DNA of 5,840 nucleotides from an uncultured Collinsella sp. GTDB lineage: Bacteria > Actinomycetota > Coriobacteriia > Coriobacteriales > Coriobacteriaceae. Below, piece after piece: positions 1-5,113 of the stretch; position 1 is the stretch's first letter, and every line of letters begins with the position of its first letter. Below the pieces are notes generated by a model. The model saw nothing but the letters and a program-made list of their open reading frames with translations. It did not search any database and was not told where the DNA came from. The DNA lies in NCBI GenBank assembly GCA_937981515.1, contig CALJNY010000298.1, positions 1-5,840 on the forward strand. The letters run 5' to 3'. Both the position numbers and the translations under genes were made by a program.

Positions 1-846
1 GCTGCCGCGCTTGCCGGCACGAGCTATCCGCTCGATCGCCAGATGACGGCTGCCGAGCTTGGCTTTGCGGGCGTGATTCCTAACTCACTCGATGCGGTTT
101 CCGACCGTGATTTCCTGCTCGACCTGCATTACGCCGGCTCCGTCATGGCGATGCACCTGTCGCGTCTTTCCGAGGAGATCGTGCTGTGGTCGAGCTCCGA
201 ATTTGGCTTTATCACGCTTTCCGACTCATACTCCACCGGCTAGTCCATCATGCCGCAGAAGAAGAACCCCGACTTTGCCGAGCTTATCCGCGGCAAGAGT
301 GGTCGAGTCTATGGCAACCTGGTGCAGCTGCTCGTGACCATGAAGGGCCTGCCGCTTGCTTATAACAAGGACTTGCAGGAGGACAAGGAGGGCGCGCTCG
401 ATACCGCTCACACGCTCATGCAGTGTCTGTCCGTTATGGCCGGTATGATTTCGACTTGGACCGTCAACGAGGATGCCATGGCGCGCGAGTGCGGCGTGGG
501 GCACCTTGCCGCTACCGATGTTGCCGATTACCTGGCCAAGCGTGGCCTGCCGTTCCGCGAGGCGCATGCCGTGGTGGGCCATCTGGTCCTGATGTGCGAG
601 AAGCGCGGCTGCAATCTTGAGGACCTGCCATTTGAGGTGTTCCAGGAGGCAAGCCCGCTCTTTGAGCGCGACATTACCGAGGCACTCGACATCCCGTCGA
701 TTGTCGCCGCGCGTACGACCGAGGGCGGTACCGCCCCTGCCGCCGTTGCCGTTCAGCTGCAGCGTGCCGGGGCGCAGCTCGTGGCCGATGAAGGCGTGTT
801 TGGATCGCTAACCAAGGTCGTCGAGATGGGTCACGGGGCAAAGTAG
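1..846 (+). pseudogene. argH: argininosuccinate lyase (argH), 5'-partial, interrupted by an in-frame TAG
   Basis: ArgH splits argininosuccinate into arginine and fumarate, the last step of arginine synthesis; it is a cytosolic homotetramer of the fumarase/aspartase superfamily. The window opens inside the gene in frame 1, and 281 codons are visible before the TAG stop at 844-846. Landmarks in order are [11 protein letters not shown] (codons 3-13), [33 protein letters not shown], then the superfamily signature read as G-stop-S-I-M-P-Q-K-K-N-P (codons 80-90), then KGLPLAYNKDLQEDKE and the C-terminal helical domain. The TAG at 241-243 replaces the first signature serine, the catalytic serine of the superfamily; one base change from TCG would produce it. 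There is no frameshift and no other lesion, so the loss looks recent or is a sequence error. An in-frame ATG at 250 could start a 198-residue piece but has no ribosome binding site. The family assignment is firm; whether the gene works in the cell is not known. Confidence 0.93.
241..243 (+). other. in-frame amber codon at the catalytic-serine position of argH
   Basis: The triplet is TAG in the same frame as the conserved ArgH sequence on both sides: STG precedes it and SIMPQKKNPD follows. In the family the signature starts G-S-S, so the missing residue is the first serine. The superfamily's general base sits at this serine (known from aspartase and fumarase work). The other TAG codons in the window (argH end, cyuA end, HAD end) sit where normal stops belong. 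Confidence 0.9.
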
Positions 847-896
847 AGGTTTGGCTGAAGACGTATTGTCCATTTATTGATAAATCGTTTTCGCTT

Positions 897-933
897 TACG
901 GGCGCCTGCTGATGTGGGTGCCCGTATTTTGTT
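897..933 (+). terminator. Rho-independent terminator after argH
   Basis: The arms TACGGGCGCC (897-906) and GGTGCCCGTA (917-926) form a 10-bp stem with one G-U pair and a 10-nt loop. TTTTGTT follows at 927-933. It lies 50 bp past the argH stop and faces the right way for that gene. Confidence 0.85.
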
Positions 934-1093
934 GCTATGGGGGGGCTTGTCGAGAACTTTTGTAGGACCTTTGGGCAGGTTGTGAAGGGGGTACGTTCGC
1001 GGGCGGCAACCGACCGCCTGCTCTGTTCGGTGCGGTTGATGGGCGGTCGGATGGTACTCTAATCGGGCTTCGAAACAGAAGTGTCACATATGG

Positions 1094-1123
1094 AGCGCTT
1101 CAATAAATTGCAGCGTTTCAATA
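1094..1123 (+). repeat. 12-bp direct repeat upstream of the ndk promoter
   Basis: AGCGCTTCAATA (1094-1105) recurs as AGCGTTTCAATA (1112-1123), with 11 of 12 bases identical and an 18-bp period. It lies just upstream of the proposed ndk -35 box, where an activator could bind. No known regulator site is recognised. Confidence 0.5.
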
Positions 1124-1135
1124 TACAGCTTTTTG

Positions 1136-1164
1136 TTTAACTGCAGCTAAAACTCTGTTACGAT
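1136..1164 (+). promoter_or_regulatory. probable ndk promoter with extended -10
   Basis: TGTTACGAT at 1156-1164 fits an extended -10 (TG-n-TACGAT). A weak -35 candidate, TTTAAC (1136-1141), lies 17 bp before the -10 hexamer. Transcription would begin near 1171, giving a leader of about 58 nt. The sites fit the consensus only in part, so the call rests on spacing and position. Confidence 0.4.
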
Positions 1165-1228
1165 GCAGTCCAGGCGGGTGCCGGAATGGGACTTGGGCAC
1201 GCGCGAACCTACTTGAAAGGCTACTTTT

Positions 1229-1633
1229 ATGGCTATCGAGAAGACCTTCATCATGATTAAGCCCGACGCCGTGCGCGATCGCAAGATCGGCGAGATCGTT
1301 GCTCGCATTGAGCGCAGCGGCCTTGTCATCGAGCGCATGGAGATGACCACGCTCGAGCGCGCTACCGTCGAGGAGCACTACGCCCATCTGGCCGACAAGC
1401 CCTTCTTTGGCGGTCTCTGCGACTTTATGACGAGCGTTCCGGTCGTCAAGATGGTCGTTTCCGGTCTCTCCGCTGTTGCTAAGATGCGCACCCTTATGGG
1501 CGCTACCAACCCGCTTGATGCTGCCCCCGGCACCATTCGCGGCGACTTCGCTGTCGATGTCAACGCCAACGCGATCCACGGCTCCGACTGCCTGGAGAAC
1601 GCCGAGATCGAGATCAAGCGCTTCTTTGGCTAA
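1229..1633 (+). CDS. ndk: nucleoside diphosphate kinase
   Basis: Ndk moves the gamma-phosphate from ATP to other nucleoside diphosphates through a phosphohistidine intermediate and so balances the NTP and dNTP pools in the cytosol. The 134-residue product is of normal bacterial length. Visible landmarks are the N-terminal IKPDAV (Lys11), KPFFGGL, the nucleotide-binding RTLMGATNP (Arg87), GTIRGDFA (Arg104) and the active-site NAIHGSD, whose His117 carries the phosphate; Asn114 precedes it. Where the family usually has GENAV, this protein has GLSAV, a local difference away from the catalytic histidine. The ATG start is supported by AAAGG at 1216-1220 with 8-nt spacing. It appears to be a single-gene unit with its own promoter and a strong terminator. 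The identification is secure. Confidence 0.97.
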   Translation: MAIEKTFIMIKPDAVRDRKIGEIVARIERSGLVIERMEMTTLERATVEEHYAHLADKPFFGGLCDFMTSVPVVKMVVSGLSAVAKMRTLMGATNPLDAAPGTIRGDFAVDVNANAIHGSDCLENAEIEIKRFFG

Positions 1634-1671
1634 ACCAGCTTTGACTCCTTAAAGCTGTTAGCGTGTGGCTT

Positions 1672-1709
1672 GGGCGCCGCGGAATTTCATCCGTGGCGCC
1701 CTTTGTATT
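1672..1709 (+). terminator. Rho-independent terminator after ndk
   Basis: The arms GGGCGCCGCGG (1672-1682) and CCGTGGCGCCC (1691-1701) make an 11-bp stem with one G-U pair and an 8-nt loop. TTTGTATT follows. It lies 38 bp past the ndk stop. Confidence 0.88.
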
Positions 1710-1722
1710 CCAAAATCTATGA

Positions 1723-1759
1723 AGGGGCCCGCTCGGACATGAGTTCCGAGCGGGCCCCT
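1723..1759 (-). terminator. terminator hairpin after rpiB
   Basis: A perfect 15-bp inverted repeat (1723-1737 with 1745-1759, core GGGGCCCGCTCGG) closes a 7-nt loop. It lies 26 bp beyond the rpiB stop. Read on the minus strand it runs into TTCATAGATTTT, a broken U-tract, which favours rpiB as the gene it serves. The plus-strand side has no T-run. It sits back to back with the ndk terminator in the gap between the two convergent genes. Confidence 0.75.
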
Positions 1760-1785
1760 GCTGTTAGCTTGTGGCACTGAGTAGT

Positions 1786-2253
1786 TTAGGCCTCGTCGAC
1801 GACCTTGAGGCCGCGCGTGTGGTCGATCTCGTTAAGGAGGTTAACGCGACGCTCGTGGCGACCACCCTCAAACTCGGCGTCGAGCCACTCGTCGACGATC
1901 ATCTTGGCGAGCTCGGAGCCCACGACACGGGCGCCAAAGGCGAGCACGTTGGTATTGTTGTGCATGCGGGAGAGCTTGGCGCTGAAGGGCTCGGAGCACA
2001 CGACGGCGCGAACGCCCTCGACCTTGTTGGCGGCCAGGCTGATGCCGACACCGGTGCCGCAGATCAGGATGCCCAGGTCAACATCGCCGTTGGCAACGGC
2101 CTTGCCCACCTTGTAGCCGGCGATGGGGTAATCAAAGCTCTCGGAGGTGTCGGTTCCAAAGTTCACGACCTCACAGCCGCGCTCCTTCAGGTGCTCGGAG
2201 ATGATGTTCTTGAGCTCGACGGCGGCATGGTCGTTACCGATACCGATCTTCAT
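1786..2253 (-). CDS. rpiB: ribose-5-phosphate isomerase B
   Basis: RpiB interconverts ribose 5-phosphate and ribulose 5-phosphate in the non-oxidative pentose phosphate pathway, in the cytosol. The 155-residue product matches the RpiB/LacA/LacB family in length and motifs. These are GNDHAA at the N-terminus (Asp8, His9), DYP (residues 41-43), the catalytic loop GILICGTGVG with Cys65 as the proton-transfer residue, AANKVEGVRA, SRMHNNTNVLAFGAR with His98, and the phosphate-binding FEGGRHERRV (Arg132, His133, Arg136). The ATG start has GAGAGGA on the minus strand (2261-2267) about 7 nt upstream. The stop is TAA. A role in the LacAB tagatose path is possible for the family, but no lac-type neighbours are present, so RpiB is preferred. 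Confidence 0.95.
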   Translation of the reverse strand: MKIGIGNDHAAVELKNIISEHLKERGCEVVNFGTDTSESFDYPIAGYKVGKAVANGDVDLGILICGTGVGISLAANKVEGVRAVVCSEPFSAKLSRMHNNTNVLAFGARVVGSELAKMIVDEWLDAEFEGGRHERRVNLLNEIDHTRGLKVVDEA

Positions 2254-2284
2254 AGATGGTTCCTCTCTGTTCTGTGCGGCGCAA

Positions 2285-2371
2285 ATGCTAAAGGTTTTAC
2301 CGCGTTCGACTGCATGATAGCGCGACTTTTGTGTAAACGCTCGGGCGTTTTTTGGTCAAACGCTTTAGCAT
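2285..2371. repeat. 9-bp inverted repeat around the rpiB promoter region, with an inner hairpin
   Basis: ATGCTAAAG (2285-2293) and CTTTAGCAT (2363-2371) are perfect inverted copies about 70 bp apart. Between them AAACGC-TCGG-GCGTTT (2335-2350) forms a tight 6-bp hairpin followed by T's, and a second AAACGC at 2358-2363 could compete for the same GCGTTT. The dyad brackets the candidate rpiB promoter. It could be a paired operator; no regulator is recognised. Confidence 0.45.
2314..2319 (-). promoter_or_regulatory. candidate -10 box of rpiB
   Basis: TATCAT on the minus strand matches the -10 consensus at five of six bases and would give a leader of about 54 nt. No good -35 lies at the right distance. 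TTGACC (2354-2359, minus) is a good -35 by itself but would need another, poorer -10. The exact promoter is therefore uncertain. Confidence 0.3.
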
Positions 2372-2450
2372 GCAACAAGACTTACTTCTCATGAATTAAT
2401 GCCGTCAGTTTGCGCTTGAACGCCGTCCGCCGGAACTTGGGTTGCGGTTT

Positions 2451-2479
2451 TTGATGCATTGTTATCAAATAAATAGAGT
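2451..2479 (+). promoter_or_regulatory. candidate promoter of the cyuA-like gene
   Basis: TTGATG (2451-2456) and TAGAGT (2474-2479) are 17 bp apart in an AT-rich island. An alternative is TTATCA (2462-2467) with TATTAT (2484-2489) at 16 bp. Either would give a leader of about 30-40 nt. The two overlap, so only the location is supported. Confidence 0.35.
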
Positions 2480-2525
2480 TAACTATTATTGAGAGCCCAG
2501 TCCGTTATGTAAGCAGGAGATACCT

Positions 2526-3845
2526 ATGCCTACCGATTCCATCCGCGATGCCGCTTTTTGCGATGTCTTGAACCGCGAGCTTGTCTGCGCGCTCGGCTGC
2601 ACCGAGCCCATTGCCGTTGCCTATGCGGCGGCGCTCGCAAGTCAGACGCTTGGCTGCGAGCCCGAGCATATGGACGTTGCCTGTTCGGGCAATATCATCA
2701 AGAACGTCAAGAGCGTGACCGTGCCCAACTCGGGCGGCATGCATGGTATTGAGGCGGCGGCCGTGCTGGGTGCCGTGGGCGGCGACGCCAAGAGCGCGCT
2801 CGAGGTGCTCGAGAGCGTTGACGATAAAGACCGTGCGCGCGTGGCCGAGCTCCTCGCTGACGCCGGCTACTGCGATGTGTCGCTTGTCGAGGGTGTGCCC
2901 AACCTCTACATCAAGGTGACTGCCACGGCCGGGGGCCATACCGCGGTCGTCGAGATTACCGACCATCACACTAATGTTACGTGCCATACGCTCGACGGTA
3001 TTCCGGTATGCGGCAAGTCGGCGGGGGAGTGTGCCGCCTGCGCCGAGCGCGTCGTGGCCGAGCGTGCGGCAGATAGCGCTGACACGCCCATGTCGATTGA
3101 GTCCATCATCGACTTTATCGAGGACGGTGACATTGAGGACGCCCGCGCTGCCGTTGAGCGTCAGATCGAACTGAACGGTGCGATTAGCGCCGAGGGCCTG
3201 GCGCACGCTTGGGGTGCCGAGGTGGGCCGTACGCTGTTGGGCGCTCGCGCCGATGACGTCGCCTGCCGTGCCCGTGCCCGTGCAGCCGCCGGGTCCGACG
3301 CCCGCATGAACGGCTGCGCGCTGCCGGTCGCCATTGTGTGCGGCTCGGGCAATCAGGGCATTACTTGCGCGCTGCCTGTTATGGAGTATGCCGAGTACCT
3401 GCGCTGCGACCACGAGCGCCTGGTGCGCGCCGTGATGCTGTCCGATCTGATTGCCGTGCATATCAAGAGCTATATTGGTGCGCTCTCGGCGTTTTGTGGC
3501 GCTATTTGCGCCGCATGCGGTGCCGGCGCCGCGATTACCTGGCTGTGCGGTGGCACGCACGAGCAGATTGGTGCGACGGTCTCGAATACGCTCGGTAACG
3601 TGGGCGGCATCGTGTGCGATGGCGCCAAGGCAAGCTGTGCCGCCAAGATTTCCGCTGCCGTCGATGCAGCGATTCTGGGCCACGATATGGCCATGCAGGG
3701 CCGCGGCTTCCGTGGCGGTGAGGGCCTCATTCAGGATACCGTCGAGCAGACAATCGCCAGCATGGGCTATGTGGGCCGCGTGGGCATGAAAGATACCGAC
3801 GTCGAGATCCTCAACATCATGATCGGCAAGACTCAAGTCTGCTAG
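2526..3845 (+). CDS. cyuA: L-cysteine desulfidase, CyuA/YhaM (UPF0597) family
   Basis: Enzymes of this family break L-cysteine into pyruvate, ammonia and sulfide using an oxygen-sensitive [4Fe-4S] cluster; the fold is shared with the alpha chain of iron-sulfur L-serine dehydratase. The 439-residue product is close to E. coli CyuA in length. Motifs in order are ALGCTEP (Cys25), CSGNIIKN, VTVPNSGGMHG, GGHTAVVEI, the hallmark GSDARMNG (256-263), CGSGNQGIT, and GIVCDGAKASC (Cys364 and Cys371). Cys25, Cys324, Cys364 and Cys371 keep the spacing of the catalytic and cluster cysteines described for the Methanocaldococcus enzyme, as I recall it. The protein has 22 cysteines in all. AGGAGA at 2515-2520 supports the ATG. 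No cysteine transporter or cyuR-type regulator is in the window. Activity on serine instead of cysteine cannot be excluded from sequence alone. Confidence 0.9.
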   Translation: MPTDSIRDAAFCDVLNRELVCALGCTEPIAVAYAAALASQTLGCEPEHMDVACSGNIIKNVKSVTVPNSGGMHGIEAAAVLGAVGGDAKSALEVLESVDDKDRARVAELLADAGYCDVSLVEGVPNLYIKVTATAGGHTAVVEITDHHTNVTCHTLDGIPVCGKSAGECAACAERVVAERAADSADTPMSIESIIDFIEDGDIEDARAAVERQIELNGAISAEGLAHAWGAEVGRTLLGARADDVACRARARAAAGSDARMNGCALPVAIVCGSGNQGITCALPVMEYAEYLRCDHERLVRAVMLSDLIAVHIKSYIGALSAFCGAICAACGAGAAITWLCGGTHEQIGATVSNTLGNVGGIVCDGAKASCAAKISAAVDAAILGHDMAMQGRGFRGGEGLIQDTVEQTIASMGYVGRVGMKDTDVEILNIMIGKTQVC

Positions 3846-3872
3846 TTACGCGGTTTTACCAAACCGCGTAAC
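3845..3872 (+). terminator. perfect 12-bp hairpin at the cyuA stop codon
   Basis: GTTACGCGGTTT (3845-3856) and AAACCGCGTAAC (3861-3872) pair perfectly across a TACC loop. The stem begins on the last base of the stop codon. There is no T-run after it, so it may protect the 3' end of the message or pause transcription before the larger hairpin that follows, rather than terminate alone. Confidence 0.5.
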
Positions 3873-3885
3873 GGCTCGACGCTGC

Positions 3886-3984
3886 AAACGCCCCTAAGCG
3901 GCAATCTGCCTTTCAATCGTCGGGCATGGCCAGAAGGCCTATGCCCTCCTCTTTCAAGGCACATTGCTCGCTTAGGGGCGTTTT
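3886..3984. terminator. 98-nt rod-like hairpin, likely two-way terminator between convergent genes
   Basis: The outer arms AAACGCCCCTAAGCG (3886-3900) and CGCTTAGGGGCGTTT (3969-3983) pair over 15 bp. The stem continues with GCAATCTGCCTT (3901-3912) against AAGGCACATTGC (3956-3967), 12 bp with one mismatch and a bulged T at 3968. After a symmetric 9 by 9 unpaired region comes GGGCAT-GGCC (3922-3931) pairing with GGCC-T-ATGCCC (3936-3946) across an AGAA loop. TTTT ends the plus-strand reading and TTT the minus-strand reading, so it could end both cyuA and the HAD gene. It is far more elaborate than the other terminators here. Confidence 0.7.
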
Positions 3985-4038
3985 CGCTGACTTATGCTCA
4001 ACCTGCGGCGTTGTTTTATTTGGGGCGAGGGAGGGGTC

Positions 4039-4797
4039 CTATGACAGTTCGTCGGCTATTTGGTGTTCGTAGAAGGCTTCGATTACAGCGTTAAAGTCGC
4101 GGGCGAAGTCTTCCATGGTTCCGTGCCAGGTGGCTCGGCTGGGCTTGCCTTGGCCCACATAGGCGGTTTGAATGCCGCAGGCGGGGCTGGGGAAGTCGCG
4201 TTTGGGATCGTTGCCTACCATAAGGACCTCGTGCGGCTGGAGCCCCATCACCTGAAGTTGCTCTAGATAGTAGGTGGCATCGGGCTTGCAGCGGGTGGTG
4301 TTTCCCATGTGCGTGACGAGCTCAAAGGGGGCGTCGGCCAGATCGCCCCAACCCATGCGGCACTCGATGGCCCCCTGCGGAAAGCTGGGGTTGGTGAAGA
4401 GCGCGCAGCGCAGTCCTGCGTCCTGTACGGCCTGAAGCGCGGCGTGTGCGCCTGGCATGGCGTGGGCGTTGATGACATCGTCGTTCTTGTACGGAAGAAC
4501 TTCGCGGTCGTAGTAGGTAAACGCCTCGTAGATAAGTGGGTCCGAGAGGCAAATGCCGCACCGGCGCTCAACCTCTTCTTGGTAGAACTCCAGATTGGTA
4601 CGATTATCCGTGCCGCTTCGGCGATTGGCGTTGAGGTCGACCAAGATGGTGCCGAGGCGTGCCATCGTGCCACCGTGGCTGCGGCGACCGATATCCGCGA
4701 GCATCGACGAGACATCCTTAAAATAGCTAAGGATGAACGCGTTGAGGTTGATGCTAAGAAGCGTTTCGTCCATATCGAAAACGACTGCTTTGAGCAC
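4039..4797 (-). CDS. HAD-superfamily hydrolase (probable small-molecule phosphatase)
   Basis: This is a 252-residue haloacid dehalogenase-type protein, probably a cytosolic phosphatase. All four HAD motifs are present: motif I FDMDET with nucleophile Asp8 and acid/base Asp10; motif II LFTNPS with Thr135; motif III CKPD with Lys171; and motif IV GNDPKRDF with Asp197 and Asp201, which hold the magnesium. About 110 residues of mainly helical sequence between motifs I and II form a C1-type cap, the arrangement of phosphoglycolate-type and nucleotidase-type members. The substrate cannot be read from sequence. The start is GTG at 4797, chosen because motif I must lie near the N-terminus and because GAAAGG (minus strand, 4805-4810) sits 7 nt upstream. 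The stop is TAG. It is a single-gene unit, convergent with cyuA and divergent from rpsA. Confidence 0.9.
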   Translation of the reverse strand: MLKAVVFDMDETLLSINLNAFILSYFKDVSSMLADIGRRSHGGTMARLGTILVDLNANRRSGTDNRTNLEFYQEEVERRCGICLSDPLIYEAFTYYDREVLPYKNDDVINAHAMPGAHAALQAVQDAGLRCALFTNPSFPQGAIECRMGWGDLADAPFELVTHMGNTTRCKPDATYYLEQLQVMGLQPHEVLMVGNDPKRDFPSPACGIQTAYVGQGKPSRATWHGTMEDFARDFNAVIEAFYEHQIADELS

Positions 4798-4887
4798 GCG
4801 AGCACCTTTCTCGATAAATCGTTCCAGAATCGTTGGCTCCGGATACTTTACCTCAAAGGCGTATGGGCAAACTGCTTATCGTCAAGT

Positions 4888-4929
4888 TGTGGAGACGGTC
4901 GTCCATAAGATTACGAAAAAGTCTCCACA
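4888..4929. repeat. 9-bp inverted repeat in the divergent control region
   Basis: TGTGGAGAC (4888-4896) and GTCTCCACA (4921-4929) are perfect inverted copies around a 24-nt centre. There is no T-run suited to termination on either strand, which makes a DNA-binding site or a leader RNA stem more likely than a terminator. No regulator family is recognised. Confidence 0.5.
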
Positions 4930-5084
4930 CGAGTAAAAAAACGCAGTTCACGCTTGAAATCGAACCCATTTCCCCGTAACCTATACGAACGTGATTGCAT
5001 AAGCGTCACATTAGTATCTGTCGGCTCCCGAGTGTTCCTAAACGTTGTGTGCTTGTCGCACCCTTCTGTAGGTCCTAGCAATCG

Positions 5085-5109
5085 GGGCCCCGTAGTTCGA
5101 AAGGGGTCC
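5085..5109 (+). promoter_or_regulatory. hairpin covering the rpsA ribosome binding site
   Basis: GGGCCCC (5085-5091) can pair with GGGGTCC (5103-5109) in a 7-bp stem with one G-U pair and an 11-nt loop. The second arm contains most of the GAAAGGGG ribosome binding site of rpsA (5099-5106), which lies 7 nt before the TTG start. The stem would limit initiation until opened. S1 represses its own translation in E. coli through a structured leader; a similar role here is inference. Confidence 0.45.
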
Positions 5110-5113
5110 ACCT

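Larger units (their letters stand above)
847..1228. other. gene-free stretch between argH and ndk
   Basis: No convincing coding frame is seen in these 382 bp. It holds the argH terminator (897-933), a run of seven Gs near 940, a GC-rich dyad (1010-1018 with 1042-1050), then a sharp switch to AT-rich sequence from about 1081. That AT-rich part carries a near-perfect direct repeat and the likely ndk promoter. Confidence 0.7.
4798..5113. other. divergent control region between the HAD gene and rpsA
   Basis: No gene is supported in these 316 bp. It must hold promoters for both flanking genes. On the plus side an A-tract (4935-4941) precedes TTGAAA (4954-4959), an attractive UP element and -35, but the -10 at the right distance (TAACCT) is poor. 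On the minus side TTGACG (4879-4884) is a good -35 without a clear -10. A 9-bp inverted repeat lies at 4888-4929. The rpsA leader is long and ends in a hairpin over the ribosome binding site. Confidence 0.55.

Noticed and set aside
1..846. General reassignment of TAG to an amino acid
   Set aside because: The argH, cyuA-like and HAD reading frames all end in TAG at the expected family length, so TAG works as a normal stop in this genome.
2335..2355. Plus-strand terminator for an unseen gene upstream of cyuA
   Set aside because: The AAACGC-TCGG-GCGTTT hairpin with T's looks terminator-like, but no plus-strand gene ends before it. It is better treated as part of the rpiB control region.
1771..2394. 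207-codon plus-strand frame over rpiB
   Set aside because: It is antisense to rpiB, which carries all family motifs. The frame has Leu/Val/Asp/Gly-rich shadow composition and no ribosome binding site suited to its start.
2505..3836. 443-codon open frame on the minus strand opposite the cyuA-like gene
   Set aside because: It mirrors the real gene almost end to end, resembles no protein family I know, and is low-complexity in Ala, Gly, His and Arg. Long antisense frames are common opposite GC-rich genes, and the plus-strand frame has clear family motifs.
4309..4908. 199-codon plus-strand frame opposite the HAD gene
   Set aside because: It is antisense to a gene with all four HAD motifs, and its own product matches nothing recognisable.
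4911..5111. 66-codon minus-strand frame in the HAD-rpsA gap
   Set aside because: It begins with GTG just upstream of the rpsA start without a ribosome binding site, has no recognisable motif, and covers the region that must hold the rpsA leader.
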